Origin: PALSA-612 sp963711315
GTDB lineage: Bacteria; Actinomycetota; Thermoleophilia; Gaiellales; Gaiellaceae
Assembly: GCA_963711315.1 (NCBI GenBank)
Contig: CAVQDQ010000004.1
Location: 310,001-374,000 of the forward strand
Length of the DNA stretch: 64,000 nt
Direction of reading: 5' to 3'
Below are positions 56,828 through 64,000 of this stretch, one piece after another. The number at the start of each line of letters is the position of its first letter. Positions within the stretch are counted from its first letter, which is position 1. The notes below the pieces were generated by a model. It did not search any database. It had not been told where the DNA came from and worked only from the letters and a program-made list of their open reading frames with translations. Both the position numbers and the translations under genes were made by a program.

Positions 56828-56836
56828 GGCCCCCGT

Positions 56837-58120
56837 TTGACGGCCTCGCCGCTCAGACGGCTGTCCGCTATCGGCCTCCGGCGTTCCGCAACTGCGGCGG
56901 GTATATACCTCTCCGTCGGGTTCGGCTTCCTCGGGACCCTGTTCGCGGCGCGTCAGCTGGGCCCGGACGACTTCGGCCTCCTGGCCGTGGTCGTGGTCGC
57001 GACGGGCTTCTTCCAGAGCCTCCTCGACCTCACCGCCGAGGAAGCCCTCGTGAAGTATGGGTTCGATTACGCTGCGGGAGAGTCGTGGGGACGCCTGCGA
57101 CGGCTGTTCCGGCAGGCGCTCCTGGTCAAGGCGGCGGGCGGGGTCGCCGCCGGCGTCGTGCTCATCGCCATCGCGCCGGCCGCCGACTCGATCTTCGGTG
57201 GCACCGACCTCACGGTCCCGTTCCTCGTAGCCTCCGTACTGCCCCTGCTACAAAGCCCCGAGGGTGTCGCCAGCGCGGCGCTCATCCTTCGCGAGCGCTA
57301 CGACATCCGCGCCTGGCTGCTCGCCTCCTCGATGGGGCTACGAATGACCGGGCTCGCCATCGGCGCCCACTTCGGAGTCACGCAGGCTGTTGTGGGCATC
57401 GTCATCGCGCAAGCGCTGGCGACCGTCCTGCTCGCCGCAGTCGCGCTCGCCGCGTTCCGTCGCTTTCCCGCTGCCGAGCCGGTGCGGCTGGAAGAGGACC
57501 GCCGCGGCATCCTCCGCTTCGTCTTTCACTCCAGTCTCGCGACGGGCGTAGTCTCGCTGCGTGGTGCGCTGGCACCGCTTCTGCTGGGCGTCGTCTCCAA
57601 GCCGGTGCAGGTCGGTTTCTTCCGCATCGCCCAGGCGCCGCAGCAGGGGCTCGCCTCGCTCAGTGCGCCGGCACGGCTGATCATGCTCACCGAGCAGACG
57701 CGGGACTGGGCGCGCGGCGCTACGGCCGCTGTGTTCGCAGGCGTTCGCAGTTACGCGTCGTGGGCGGCGCTGCTGATGGCACTGATCGTGCCGCCGGTCT
57801 ACATCCTCATGCCCTGGCTCGTGCGCGTCCTCTACGGGGATGACTACGAGGGCGCGAGCGACGCGGCCCGGCTGGTGCTGCTGGCGGCGGCGCTGCAGTT
57901 CGTCTTCGGCTGGTCGAAGTCGCTGCCGGTCTCGATCGGGCGGCCGGGGCTCCGCGTCATCGCTCACGGCATCGAGTCGGTCGTGATGATCCCGCTGGTC
58001 GTCGTTCTCGGTCGCGAGTGGGGGGCGACGGGAGCCGCAGGGGCGGTGCTCGCCTCGACAGCCGTCTTCTGCGTGATCTGGATCGTGCTACTGGCCCAGA
58101 TTCGAGGCGCGACCCCGTGA
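56837..58120 (+). CDS. polysaccharide flippase (Wzx/MOP superfamily)
   Basis: 427 residues with about twelve membrane segments. The N-terminus GIYLSVGFGFLGTLFAARQL with LGPDDFGLLAVVVVATGF is the standard opening of the polysaccharide synthase/RfbX family. Such proteins flip lipid-linked repeat units to the outer face. TTG start chosen because it follows the -10-like element and gives a short basic tail before the first helix. The stop overlaps the next GTG. Confidence 0.86.
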   Translation: MTASPLRRLSAIGLRRSATAAGIYLSVGFGFLGTLFAARQLGPDDFGLLAVVVVATGFFQSLLDLTAEEALVKYGFDYAAGESWGRLRRLFRQALLVKAAGGVAAGVVLIAIAPAADSIFGGTDLTVPFLVASVLPLLQSPEGVASAALILRERYDIRAWLLASSMGLRMTGLAIGAHFGVTQAVVGIVIAQALATVLLAAVALAAFRRFPAAEPVRLEEDRRGILRFVFHSSLATGVVSLRGALAPLLLGVVSKPVQVGFFRIAQAPQQGLASLSAPARLIMLTEQTRDWARGATAAVFAGVRSYASWAALLMALIVPPVYILMPWLVRVLYGDDYEGASDAARLVLLAAALQFVFGWSKSLPVSIGRPGLRVIAHGIESVVMIPLVVVLGREWGATGAAGAVLASTAVFCVIWIVLLAQIRGATP

Positions 58121-59247
58121 ACGTGTTGATCGTTTCGGGTATCTGGCCGCCCGACGTCGGCGGGCCTGCCAGCCATGCTCCGGAGCTGGCGGCGTATCTG
58201 CTGGAGCGCGGCCACTCGGTGGAGGTGGTGACGACCGCGGACGGTCCTCCTGGGCCCGAGGCGTATCGAGTGCACTGGATATCCAGAGACAACCCGGTCG
58301 GTGTCAGACACGTCCGCGTCGCCGAGAAGGTTCGGTCCCGTGCGCGCGGCGCAGACGTTGTCTACGCGACGAGCATGATCGGCCGCGCCGCGCTGGGGGC
58401 GAAGACGGCGCGGCGGCCTCTCGTCATCAAGCTGACGACGGACGAGGCGTACGAGCGCGCGCAGCGGCGGGGCCTCTACGACGGCGACATGGACGCCTTC
58501 CAGCACGCCGGCGGCGATCTCCGTATCGATGCTCTGCGCCGGTCGCGGGACGCAGCGCTGCGGCAGGCGGCGCGCGTCATCTGCCCGAGCGCGTACCTCC
58601 GCGACATGGCCGTGTCCTGGGGCGCGCCGGCCGAGCGGGCGCTCGTGATCCCGAACCCGGCGCCTGACCTCCCGCGGCTGCCTACTCGCGCCGAGGCACG
58701 GACCGCGGTCGGCGTCGACGGCCCCACGCTCGCCTTCGCCGGGCGGATCGGCCGCCAGAAGTCGCTGGAGGTGGGGCTGGAAGCCGTTGCGCAGGTGGCA
58801 GGCGTCTCGCTGCTCGTGGCGGGTGACGGGCCAGAGCGCGAGGAGATGGAGCGTCGTGCGGGCGAGCTCCGGCTCGGCGGACGCGTCCGCTTCCTCGGGC
58901 CTTTGCCGCGCGACGACGTGCTCTGGCTCTTCCGCGCCGCCGACGCGAGCCTTCTCTCCTCGACGTGGGAGAACTTCCCGCACACCGTTGTCGAGTCGCT
59001 CGCCGTGGGCACGCCTGTAATCGCGACGAGGGTAGGCGGCGTGAGCGAGGTCGTACGGGACGGCGAGAACGGGCTGCTCGTGCCCGCCGGAGATGCGGGC
59101 GCGCTGGCCGCGGCCATCCATCGCTTCTACGGCGAGCGGGGTCTCCGGGAACGGCTCGCTGCCGCGGCCGCGCCGTCGGTGGCCGGCTACGGCCGCGTGG
59201 AGATGCTCTCGCGCATCGAGGCCGTGCTCGAGGAGGCGGTGAAGTGA
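58117..59247 (+). CDS. glycosyltransferase family 4 protein
   Basis: 376 residues. VNVLIVSGIWPPDVGGPASH, CPSAYLRDMAVSWGAPAERA, LAFAGRIGRQKSLEVGLEAV and the donor site LSSTWENFPHTVVESLAVGT with VGGVSEVVRDGENGLLVPAG. Standard retaining GT-B enzyme. GTGA overlaps couple it to the flippase before and the transferase after. Confidence 0.87.
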   Translation: MNVLIVSGIWPPDVGGPASHAPELAAYLLERGHSVEVVTTADGPPGPEAYRVHWISRDNPVGVRHVRVAEKVRSRARGADVVYATSMIGRAALGAKTARRPLVIKLTTDEAYERAQRRGLYDGDMDAFQHAGGDLRIDALRRSRDAALRQAARVICPSAYLRDMAVSWGAPAERALVIPNPAPDLPRLPTRAEARTAVGVDGPTLAFAGRIGRQKSLEVGLEAVAQVAGVSLLVAGDGPEREEMERRAGELRLGGRVRFLGPLPRDDVLWLFRAADASLLSSTWENFPHTVVESLAVGTPVIATRVGGVSEVVRDGENGLLVPAGDAGALAAAIHRFYGERGLRERLAAAAAPSVAGYGRVEMLSRIEAVLEEAVK

Positions 59248-60356
59248 GGAAGCTGCTGATGGTCGGTCGCACGAGATATCGGCTGCCGCTATCCGACAGC
59301 CTGGCGCGGAAGTTTGCGGCCCTGCGCGGCGCGCTCGATGTCCGCGTCGTCGCTTCCTCCGCCGACGGCTCGCGCGGCGACGACACGTTCAGCCTCTGGC
59401 GACGGCTGCCGGTGCTCGACGGCGCGGCGTTCTACGGCGCACTGCCGTTTCGTGTCGCACGCGAGTTGCGCCGCTTCCGGCCGGACGCGGTGACGACGCA
59501 GAGCCCCTACGAGGCGGTGGCAGTGCTCGCCGGCCGGGGCCTTGTGCGCTCGCGAGCCGCGCTCATTGTCGAGCTTCACGGCGACTGGCGCACGTTCCCC
59601 CGCCTCTACGGCTCGCCGCTTCGTCGTGCGCTGTCGCCCGTCACGGACCGCGTGGCCCCGTGGGCGCTGCGCCACGCGGACGCGGTGCGCACGCTGTCCC
59701 CTTACACGACCGGCCTGGCGCGCGAGGCCGGCGTCGAACCGGCGGCCGCCTTCATCGCCTTCACCGACCTGGAGGCGTTCACCGAGCGTGCTCCCGTCGA
59801 GCTGCCCACCGAGCCACGGGCGCTGTTCGTGGGCGTGCTCGAGCCGTACAAGAACGTCGAGAACCTGGCAGCGGCGTGGCGGCTCGTCGCCGAGCGAGTG
59901 CCCGGCGCGTCGCTGCGGTTGATCGGGAACGGACACCGGCGTGACATTCCGGAGACGCTCGTCGCGGAATTCCCGGGCCGCGTCACGTGGACGCCGAGAG
60001 AGCCGGCAGAGCAGGTTGTCCGCGCCCTCGACGACGCCTGGCTCCTGCTTCTGCCCTCTCGTGCCGAGGGAACGCCGCGCATCGTGCTGGAGGCCTTCTG
60101 CCGCGGCCGCGCCGTCGTCGGCGGGCGCGTCGGCGGCGTGCCCGACGTCGTGGAGGACGGCGTCAGCGGCGTGCTCGTCGACCCCGACGACGTGGAGGGG
60201 ATCGCGGACGCGGTGGCCGGGCTGCTCACCGACCGGGACGAGTCAGAGCGGATGGGCCGCGCCGCCTGCGAGCGCGCGAACGAATTCGTCTTTACGCCGG
60301 AGGAGTTCGCGGAGCGGACTTCGGCGCTCGTCGAGCGCGCGGTGCAGCGCCGATGA
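59244..60356 (+). CDS. glycosyltransferase family 4 protein (VGRTRYRLPL pair, copy 1)
   Basis: 370 residues. The N-terminus VRKLLMVGRTRYRLPLSDSL is shared with the next gene. LIVELHGDWRTFPRLYGSPL, ALFVGVLEPYKNVENLAAAW, LPSRAEGTPRIVLEAFCRGR and GGRVGGVPDVVEDGVSGVL complete the GT-B pattern. Coupled to its neighbours by GTGA and ATGA overlaps. Confidence 0.86.
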   Translation: MRKLLMVGRTRYRLPLSDSLARKFAALRGALDVRVVASSADGSRGDDTFSLWRRLPVLDGAAFYGALPFRVARELRRFRPDAVTTQSPYEAVAVLAGRGLVRSRAALIVELHGDWRTFPRLYGSPLRRALSPVTDRVAPWALRHADAVRTLSPYTTGLAREAGVEPAAAFIAFTDLEAFTERAPVELPTEPRALFVGVLEPYKNVENLAAAWRLVAERVPGASLRLIGNGHRRDIPETLVAEFPGRVTWTPREPAEQVVRALDDAWLLLLPSRAEGTPRIVLEAFCRGRAVVGGRVGGVPDVVEDGVSGVLVDPDDVEGIADAVAGLLTDRDESERMGRAACERANEFVFTPEEFAERTSALVERAVQRR

Positions 60357-61468
60357 AGGCTCGCGTGCTCTTCGTCGGCCGCACGCGCTACCGGCTGCCT
60401 CTGCCGTCGTGGCTGGAGCGCAAGTGGGACGCCGTCGGCGACGCGCTCGACTACCGCGTGCTCGCGAGTGCTGCGGACGGGGCGCGCTCCAGCGGGCGGT
60501 TCGAGCTGATCGCTGCGGCGCCGGCTGCGGACGGTTTCGCCTTCTACGCACGGCTGCCCTTCCGTGTCCGTCGCGCGATCCGGAAGTTTCGGCCCGAGGC
60601 GATTGTGGCCGAGGACCCGCGCACAGCGACGCTCGTCATGCTGGGCCGTCGCCTCGCGGGCGGCCCACGGGCGAAGGTGATCTGCGAGGTGCATGGCGAC
60701 TGGCGCCACTCGACGCGGCTCTACGGCGCGGGTGGGCGGCGACTGCTCTCACCGCTCGTGGATGCTCTCGACCGCTACGGCGTCCGCCACGCCGACGCCG
60801 TGCGCGCCCTTTCGCTCTACACGGCGACGCTCGTGAAGGCCGAGCGCGGCGAGCTACCCGATGCCGTCTTTCCGACGTACACGGACCTCTCGGTCTTCAC
60901 CGAGCGTCCGCTGCGGCGGCTGCCCGAGACGCCGACCGCACTGTTCGTGGGCGTGCTCGAGCGCTACAAGAACATCGACGGCCTCGTCGCTGCCTGGCGA
61001 CGCGTTGCAGACCGCGTGCCCGCGGCGCGGCTGGTCGTCGTCGGCAAGGGGCCGCTGCGCGGTGAGGTCGAGACGCTCGCGGCGGATCTGCCCGGGCGAG
61101 TCGAGTTGATCGAGGTGCTACCGCCGGAGGGCGTCTCCGCCGCGCTCGACGATGCGACGCTGCTCGTCTTGCCCTCACGCCACGAGGGGCTCGGACGGGT
61201 CGTCATCGAGGCGTTCGCGCGCGGCCGCGGCGTCGTCGCCAGCCGGGCGGGCGGCGTGCTCGATCTCGTCGACGACGGCGTCCAGGGCCTGCTCGTCGAT
61301 CCGGAGGACACCGTCGGGCTGGCCGGCGCGCTCTCCACCGTGCTTTCCCAACGCGACGTCGCGGAGCGGCTCGGCACTGCAGCCTCGGCCCGCTTTGCCG
61401 ACTGGAACCAGACCGCAGACGAGTTCGCCGAGCGCACGAAGGCATTGGTCGACGCGGCTCTACACTGA
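60353..61468 (+). CDS. glycosyltransferase family 4 protein (VGRTRYRLPL pair, copy 2)
   Basis: 371 residues, a tandem paralogue of the preceding gene: KARVLFVGRTRYRLPLPSWL, CEVHGDWRHSTRLYGAGG, ALFVGVLERYKNIDGLVAAW, LPSRHEGLGRVVIEAFARGR and RAGGVLDLVDDGVQGLLVDP. Divergence between the copies is spread evenly, so they probably add different or successive sugars. ATG 60353 overlaps the previous stop. Confidence 0.86.
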   Translation: MKARVLFVGRTRYRLPLPSWLERKWDAVGDALDYRVLASAADGARSSGRFELIAAAPAADGFAFYARLPFRVRRAIRKFRPEAIVAEDPRTATLVMLGRRLAGGPRAKVICEVHGDWRHSTRLYGAGGRRLLSPLVDALDRYGVRHADAVRALSLYTATLVKAERGELPDAVFPTYTDLSVFTERPLRRLPETPTALFVGVLERYKNIDGLVAAWRRVADRVPAARLVVVGKGPLRGEVETLAADLPGRVELIEVLPPEGVSAALDDATLLVLPSRHEGLGRVVIEAFARGRGVVASRAGGVLDLVDDGVQGLLVDPEDTVGLAGALSTVLSQRDVAERLGTAASARFADWNQTADEFAERTKALVDAALH

Positions 61469-61472
61469 CGCC

Positions 61473-62366
61473 GTGAGGGCCGACGAGCTCAAGCAGCTGC
61501 TGAAGAACGGCGTCTACCGCACGCTCGGCGAGGCGGCGACGGGCGCCGGCGTCGTCGACAACGGCGACGGGCGAGCGCTGCGCGTGCTCATGTACCACAA
61601 GATCAACAACGAGCCAGAGAACTCTGTCACCGTCCCCGTCTCGCTCTTCGACGAGCAGCTGGCGCAGCTCGGAGAGCTCGGCTACACGCCAGTCTCGCTC
61701 GACGCCGTGCTCGCGTACTACGTGGACGGTGAGGCGCTGCCGCCCGGCGCCGTGTTGATCACGTTCGACGACGCCTACCGCGACAACCTCGAGAACGCTG
61801 TACCGGTGCTCCAGCGCTACGGCTACCCGGCGGTGCTGTTTGCGCCCATCGGCTATCTCGACGGCTCGCGTCCGCTGCCGCACGACGAGCACCTCGCCAG
61901 CCGCGGCATCCTCAACCGGACGCTTCAGTGGTCCGACCTCGCCGATCTGGACGCTGCCGGCGTCCGCGTCGAGTCGCACGGCATCGGACACAGGCCGCTG
62001 GCCGACCTCGAGGTTGACGAGGCCGCGCGCGAGATCACACTTTCGAAGCTGCGGCTCGAGGAAGCGCTCGGGCGGCCTGTGCGGGCGTTCGCCTACGTGA
62101 AGGGCTCGGAGGCGCACTACCGGCTCGTCCACCTGAGCCTGCTCAAGCAGGCCGGCTACGAGATCGCCTTCACGTCCATCTCCGGCGCGAACGGCCCGCA
62201 GACCGACCCGTTGCAACTCCACCGCTACAACGTCGAGCCGTACCCGCCGCGGACATTCGAGCTCGTGCTCGCCGGCGCCTGCGACCTGATCGGGGTCAAG
62301 GACACGGTGGCCGGCACGCACGCGCGGCGGTGGTTCAACGCCGCGCTCGGCACCAGCTCGAAGTGA
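61473..62366 (+). CDS. polysaccharide deacetylase (carbohydrate esterase 4)
   Basis: 297 residues, no signal peptide. VLMYHKINNEPENSVTVP opens the domain; the catalytic motif 1 is LITFDDAYRDN and motif 2 ESHGIGHRPLADL with the metal His residues. The late FAYVKG stands where most members have FAYPxG. The enzyme removes acetyl groups from N-acetylated glycan sugars. Lack of a signal peptide suggests action on cytosolic lipid-linked precursors. GTG start 4 bases after the previous stop. Confidence 0.83.
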   Translation: MRADELKQLLKNGVYRTLGEAATGAGVVDNGDGRALRVLMYHKINNEPENSVTVPVSLFDEQLAQLGELGYTPVSLDAVLAYYVDGEALPPGAVLITFDDAYRDNLENAVPVLQRYGYPAVLFAPIGYLDGSRPLPHDEHLASRGILNRTLQWSDLADLDAAGVRVESHGIGHRPLADLEVDEAAREITLSKLRLEEALGRPVRAFAYVKGSEAHYRLVHLSLLKQAGYEIAFTSISGANGPQTDPLQLHRYNVEPYPPRTFELVLAGACDLIGVKDTVAGTHARRWFNAALGTSSK

Positions 62367-63235
62367 GCGACTTCGAGCTCGTCTCGTACGAGCCGCAGCA
62401 CAGGAAGGACTACCTGCGGCTCTTGCGTGGCGCATGGGGCGAGGGCGCGATGTCGCCCGACGAGTTCGACTGGTGGTTCGACGGCAACCCCGCCGGCAGC
62501 CTGCGCTCGGTGGCCGTTCTGGACGATCGCGTCGTCGCCGTCGCCGGGCACTCGTTGTCTGCCGCGGTGCTCGACGGCGAGCTGCGAACCGCGAGCTTCT
62601 CCGTCCACGCGGTGACGCACCCTTCGGCGCGAGGTCGCGGCATCTTCGTGGAGCTCGAGCGAAAGCACGAGCGGGAGGCCCAAGAAATGGGCGTCGCCTG
62701 CGTGCTCGCGTTCGCCAGCGCGCCCACAGCACCGCTCTTCCTCGGCCCGCTCCGGTGGACGGCGATCGGGAAGCTCCGAGTCTGGGCGCGTCCGGCGTGG
62801 GGAAGTGTCGCCTCGGACCGGACGGCGTACACGGCCGGCAACGCCGAAGATGCGGCTGCCGACTGGCCGAATCACGTCGTTCGCGACGGCGAATACCTCA
62901 GGTGGCGCTACCTCGACTCGCCGCGCGGCTACGAGCTCTTTGCGACCCACGACGGCTACGCCGTTGTCTGGCCGGCCAAGCGACACAAGGGACGGACGAT
63001 CTCGGTGGTCGCCGATCACGTCGGCCCGGCCGATCTGCTGCCCGAGGCACGACAGCGGGCGCAGGCGCGGTTCCAGTTTGCGCTGCCGGCGCCCGGGCAG
63101 CGGCGGGCGTACCTGGCCGCGGGCTTTCTGCCAACTCCGCAGACGCTGAACTTCATGGGCAAGGCGCTGGCGGGGCGGCTGAACACCGATCCCGGCGCCT
63201 GGCGCGTGACGCTCGGGGACACGGATTTCTTTTGA
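62363..63235 (+). CDS. GNAT-fold acetyltransferase of glycan locus
   Basis: 290 residues. The GNAT core lies at about 40-135: VAVAGHSLSAAVLDGELRTA, then VHAVTHPSARGRGIFVELER, which carries the acetyl-CoA loop, and VLAFASAPTAPLFLGPL. The C-terminal half (VRDGEYLRWRYLDSPRGYEL) is shared by GNAT proteins found in polysaccharide loci. Acetylation of a glycan sugar is plausible. GTG overlaps the deacetylase stop, so a deacetylase and an acetyltransferase are made together. Confidence 0.72.
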   Translation: MSDFELVSYEPQHRKDYLRLLRGAWGEGAMSPDEFDWWFDGNPAGSLRSVAVLDDRVVAVAGHSLSAAVLDGELRTASFSVHAVTHPSARGRGIFVELERKHEREAQEMGVACVLAFASAPTAPLFLGPLRWTAIGKLRVWARPAWGSVASDRTAYTAGNAEDAAADWPNHVVRDGEYLRWRYLDSPRGYELFATHDGYAVVWPAKRHKGRTISVVADHVGPADLLPEARQRAQARFQFALPAPGQRRAYLAAGFLPTPQTLNFMGKALAGRLNTDPGAWRVTLGDTDFF

Positions 63236-64000
63236 CGGGGCGGCTGATCTTCATCACGCAGCAGGTCGATCCTGGGCACCCGGCGCTCGCGGCCACGGTG
63301 CCGAAGATCCGCGCGCTCGCCGAGCGGGTCGACGAGGTGGTCGTGCTCGCCGATCGCGTGCTTCCCGGCACGCTGCCGGACAACTGCCGCAGCCTCAGCT
63401 TCGCCTCGCGCACGAAGGCCGGGCGTGGCCTGCGCTTCGAGGCGGCGCTCGCGAAAGAGCTGGCGCAGCGGCCGCGTCCCGTTGCGATCGTCGCGCACAT
63501 GTGCCCGATCTATGCAGTGCTGGCGGCGCCGCTTGCGCGGCCGCTCGGCGTGCCGCTGCTGCTCTGGTTCACGCACTGGAAGCGCACGCGGACGCTGGAG
63601 GCCGCGGAGACGGCGTCCACGGCCGTCGTCAGCGTCGACCGGCGCTCGTTCCCGATCGACTCGCCGAAAGTCGTCGCCATCGGGCACGGCATCGACCTCG
63701 ACGAGTTCCCGTGTCGCTCCGAGGGTCAGCGCGCGAATGACTTCCGCGTCGCGTCGCTCGGCCGCTACTCGCGTGCGAAGGGTCTGGAGACCATCGTCCG
63801 CGGCGTTGCACTGGCCGCGGAGCACGGCCTCGACGTGCGCCTCGAAGTGCACGGCCCCGCGCTGTCCGCGGCCGAGCGCGAGCACCGCGGCGAGCTCGAG
63901 CGGCTGGTCGGAGAGCTCGGCCTCGACTCGCGAGTGCGCCTGGACGCGGCCGTGCTGCGCTCGGAGGTGCCCGAGATCCTCGGCCGCGCCGACTGCCTCG
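63232..64000 (+). CDS. glycosyltransferase family 4 protein (partial, runs off the right edge)
   Basis: 256 residues are visible and the frame is open to the end. TTG 63232 overlaps the previous stop. RLIFITQQVDPGHPALAATV, VVAIGHGIDLDEFPC, then VASLGRYSRAKGLETIVRGV and LEVHGPALSAAEREHRGELE are GT-B blocks of the GT4 family. The donor-binding Glu region lies beyond the window. Confidence 0.8.
   Translation, partial: MTGRLIFITQQVDPGHPALAATVPKIRALAERVDEVVVLADRVLPGTLPDNCRSLSFASRTKAGRGLRFEAALAKELAQRPRPVAIVAHMCPIYAVLAAPLARPLGVPLLLWFTHWKRTRTLEAAETASTAVVSVDRRSFPIDSPKVVAIGHGIDLDEFPCRSEGQRANDFRVASLGRYSRAKGLETIVRGVALAAEHGLDVRLEVHGPALSAAEREHRGELERLVGELGLDSRVRLDAAVLRSEVPEILGRADCL

Overview
The window is very GC-rich, densely packed DNA with frequent GTG/TTG starts and many genes joined by 1-4 bp ATGA/GTGA stop-start overlaps. 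It fits a free-living actinobacterium. Deep-branching soil lineages (class Thermoleophilia) fit best: two small secreted proteins share an N-terminal SPALVVA signal, cyclase-propeller proteins occur in tandem, and acetyl-CoA carboxylase is the split AccD+AccA type rather than the fused type usual in Streptomyces and Mycobacterium. The taxonomic call is an inference from gene families; there is no rRNA here. No tRNA, rRNA, CRISPR array, insertion sequence or phage gene was recognised.

Layout. 1-4269: an ornithine-cyclodeaminase-family gene faces a minus-strand phenylacetyl-CoA epoxidase operon (paaA, ankyrin gene, paaB, paaC, paaD, lipoprotein). A divergent TetR gene (4311) flanks it, with a palindromic operator between. 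4941-10483: secreted protein, FAD oxidoreductase, diacylglycerol-kinase-like protein and two tandem class III cyclase/beta-propeller proteins. 10484-15223: three tandem family 5 solute-binding proteins with no permease or ATPase. 15269-21274: HAD hydrolase, two double-GNAT acetyltransferases, zinc-ribbon arginase-like protein, GH3 glycosidase, accD and accA. 21407-25033: ligase D converging on a type II NADH dehydrogenase.

From 25056 to the right edge lies one very large surface-glycan locus of about 39 kb. It holds some twenty glycosyltransferases, an undecaprenyl-phosphate sugar transferase, an ABC exporter (wzm/wzt type), a flippase (wzx type), an O-antigen ligase/polymerase-like protein, a Wzz-like chain-length protein, three nucleotide-sugar epimerases/decarboxylases, a sulfotransferase, a FemAB/GNAT-like transferase, a polysaccharide deacetylase and a methyltransferase. 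Both export routes (ABC-dependent and Wzx/Wzy-dependent) are therefore represented. An Xre-RES toxin-antitoxin pair with its own promoter sits in the middle (43014-43927).

A caution for anyone using this sequence: about thirty reading-frame breaks can be placed by homology and domain continuity. Nearly all are one-base gains, several in G/C runs, and they hit even accD, which should be essential. They look more like consensus errors in the assembly than real gene decay. Genes crossing such breaks are given here at full extent with the break positions stated.
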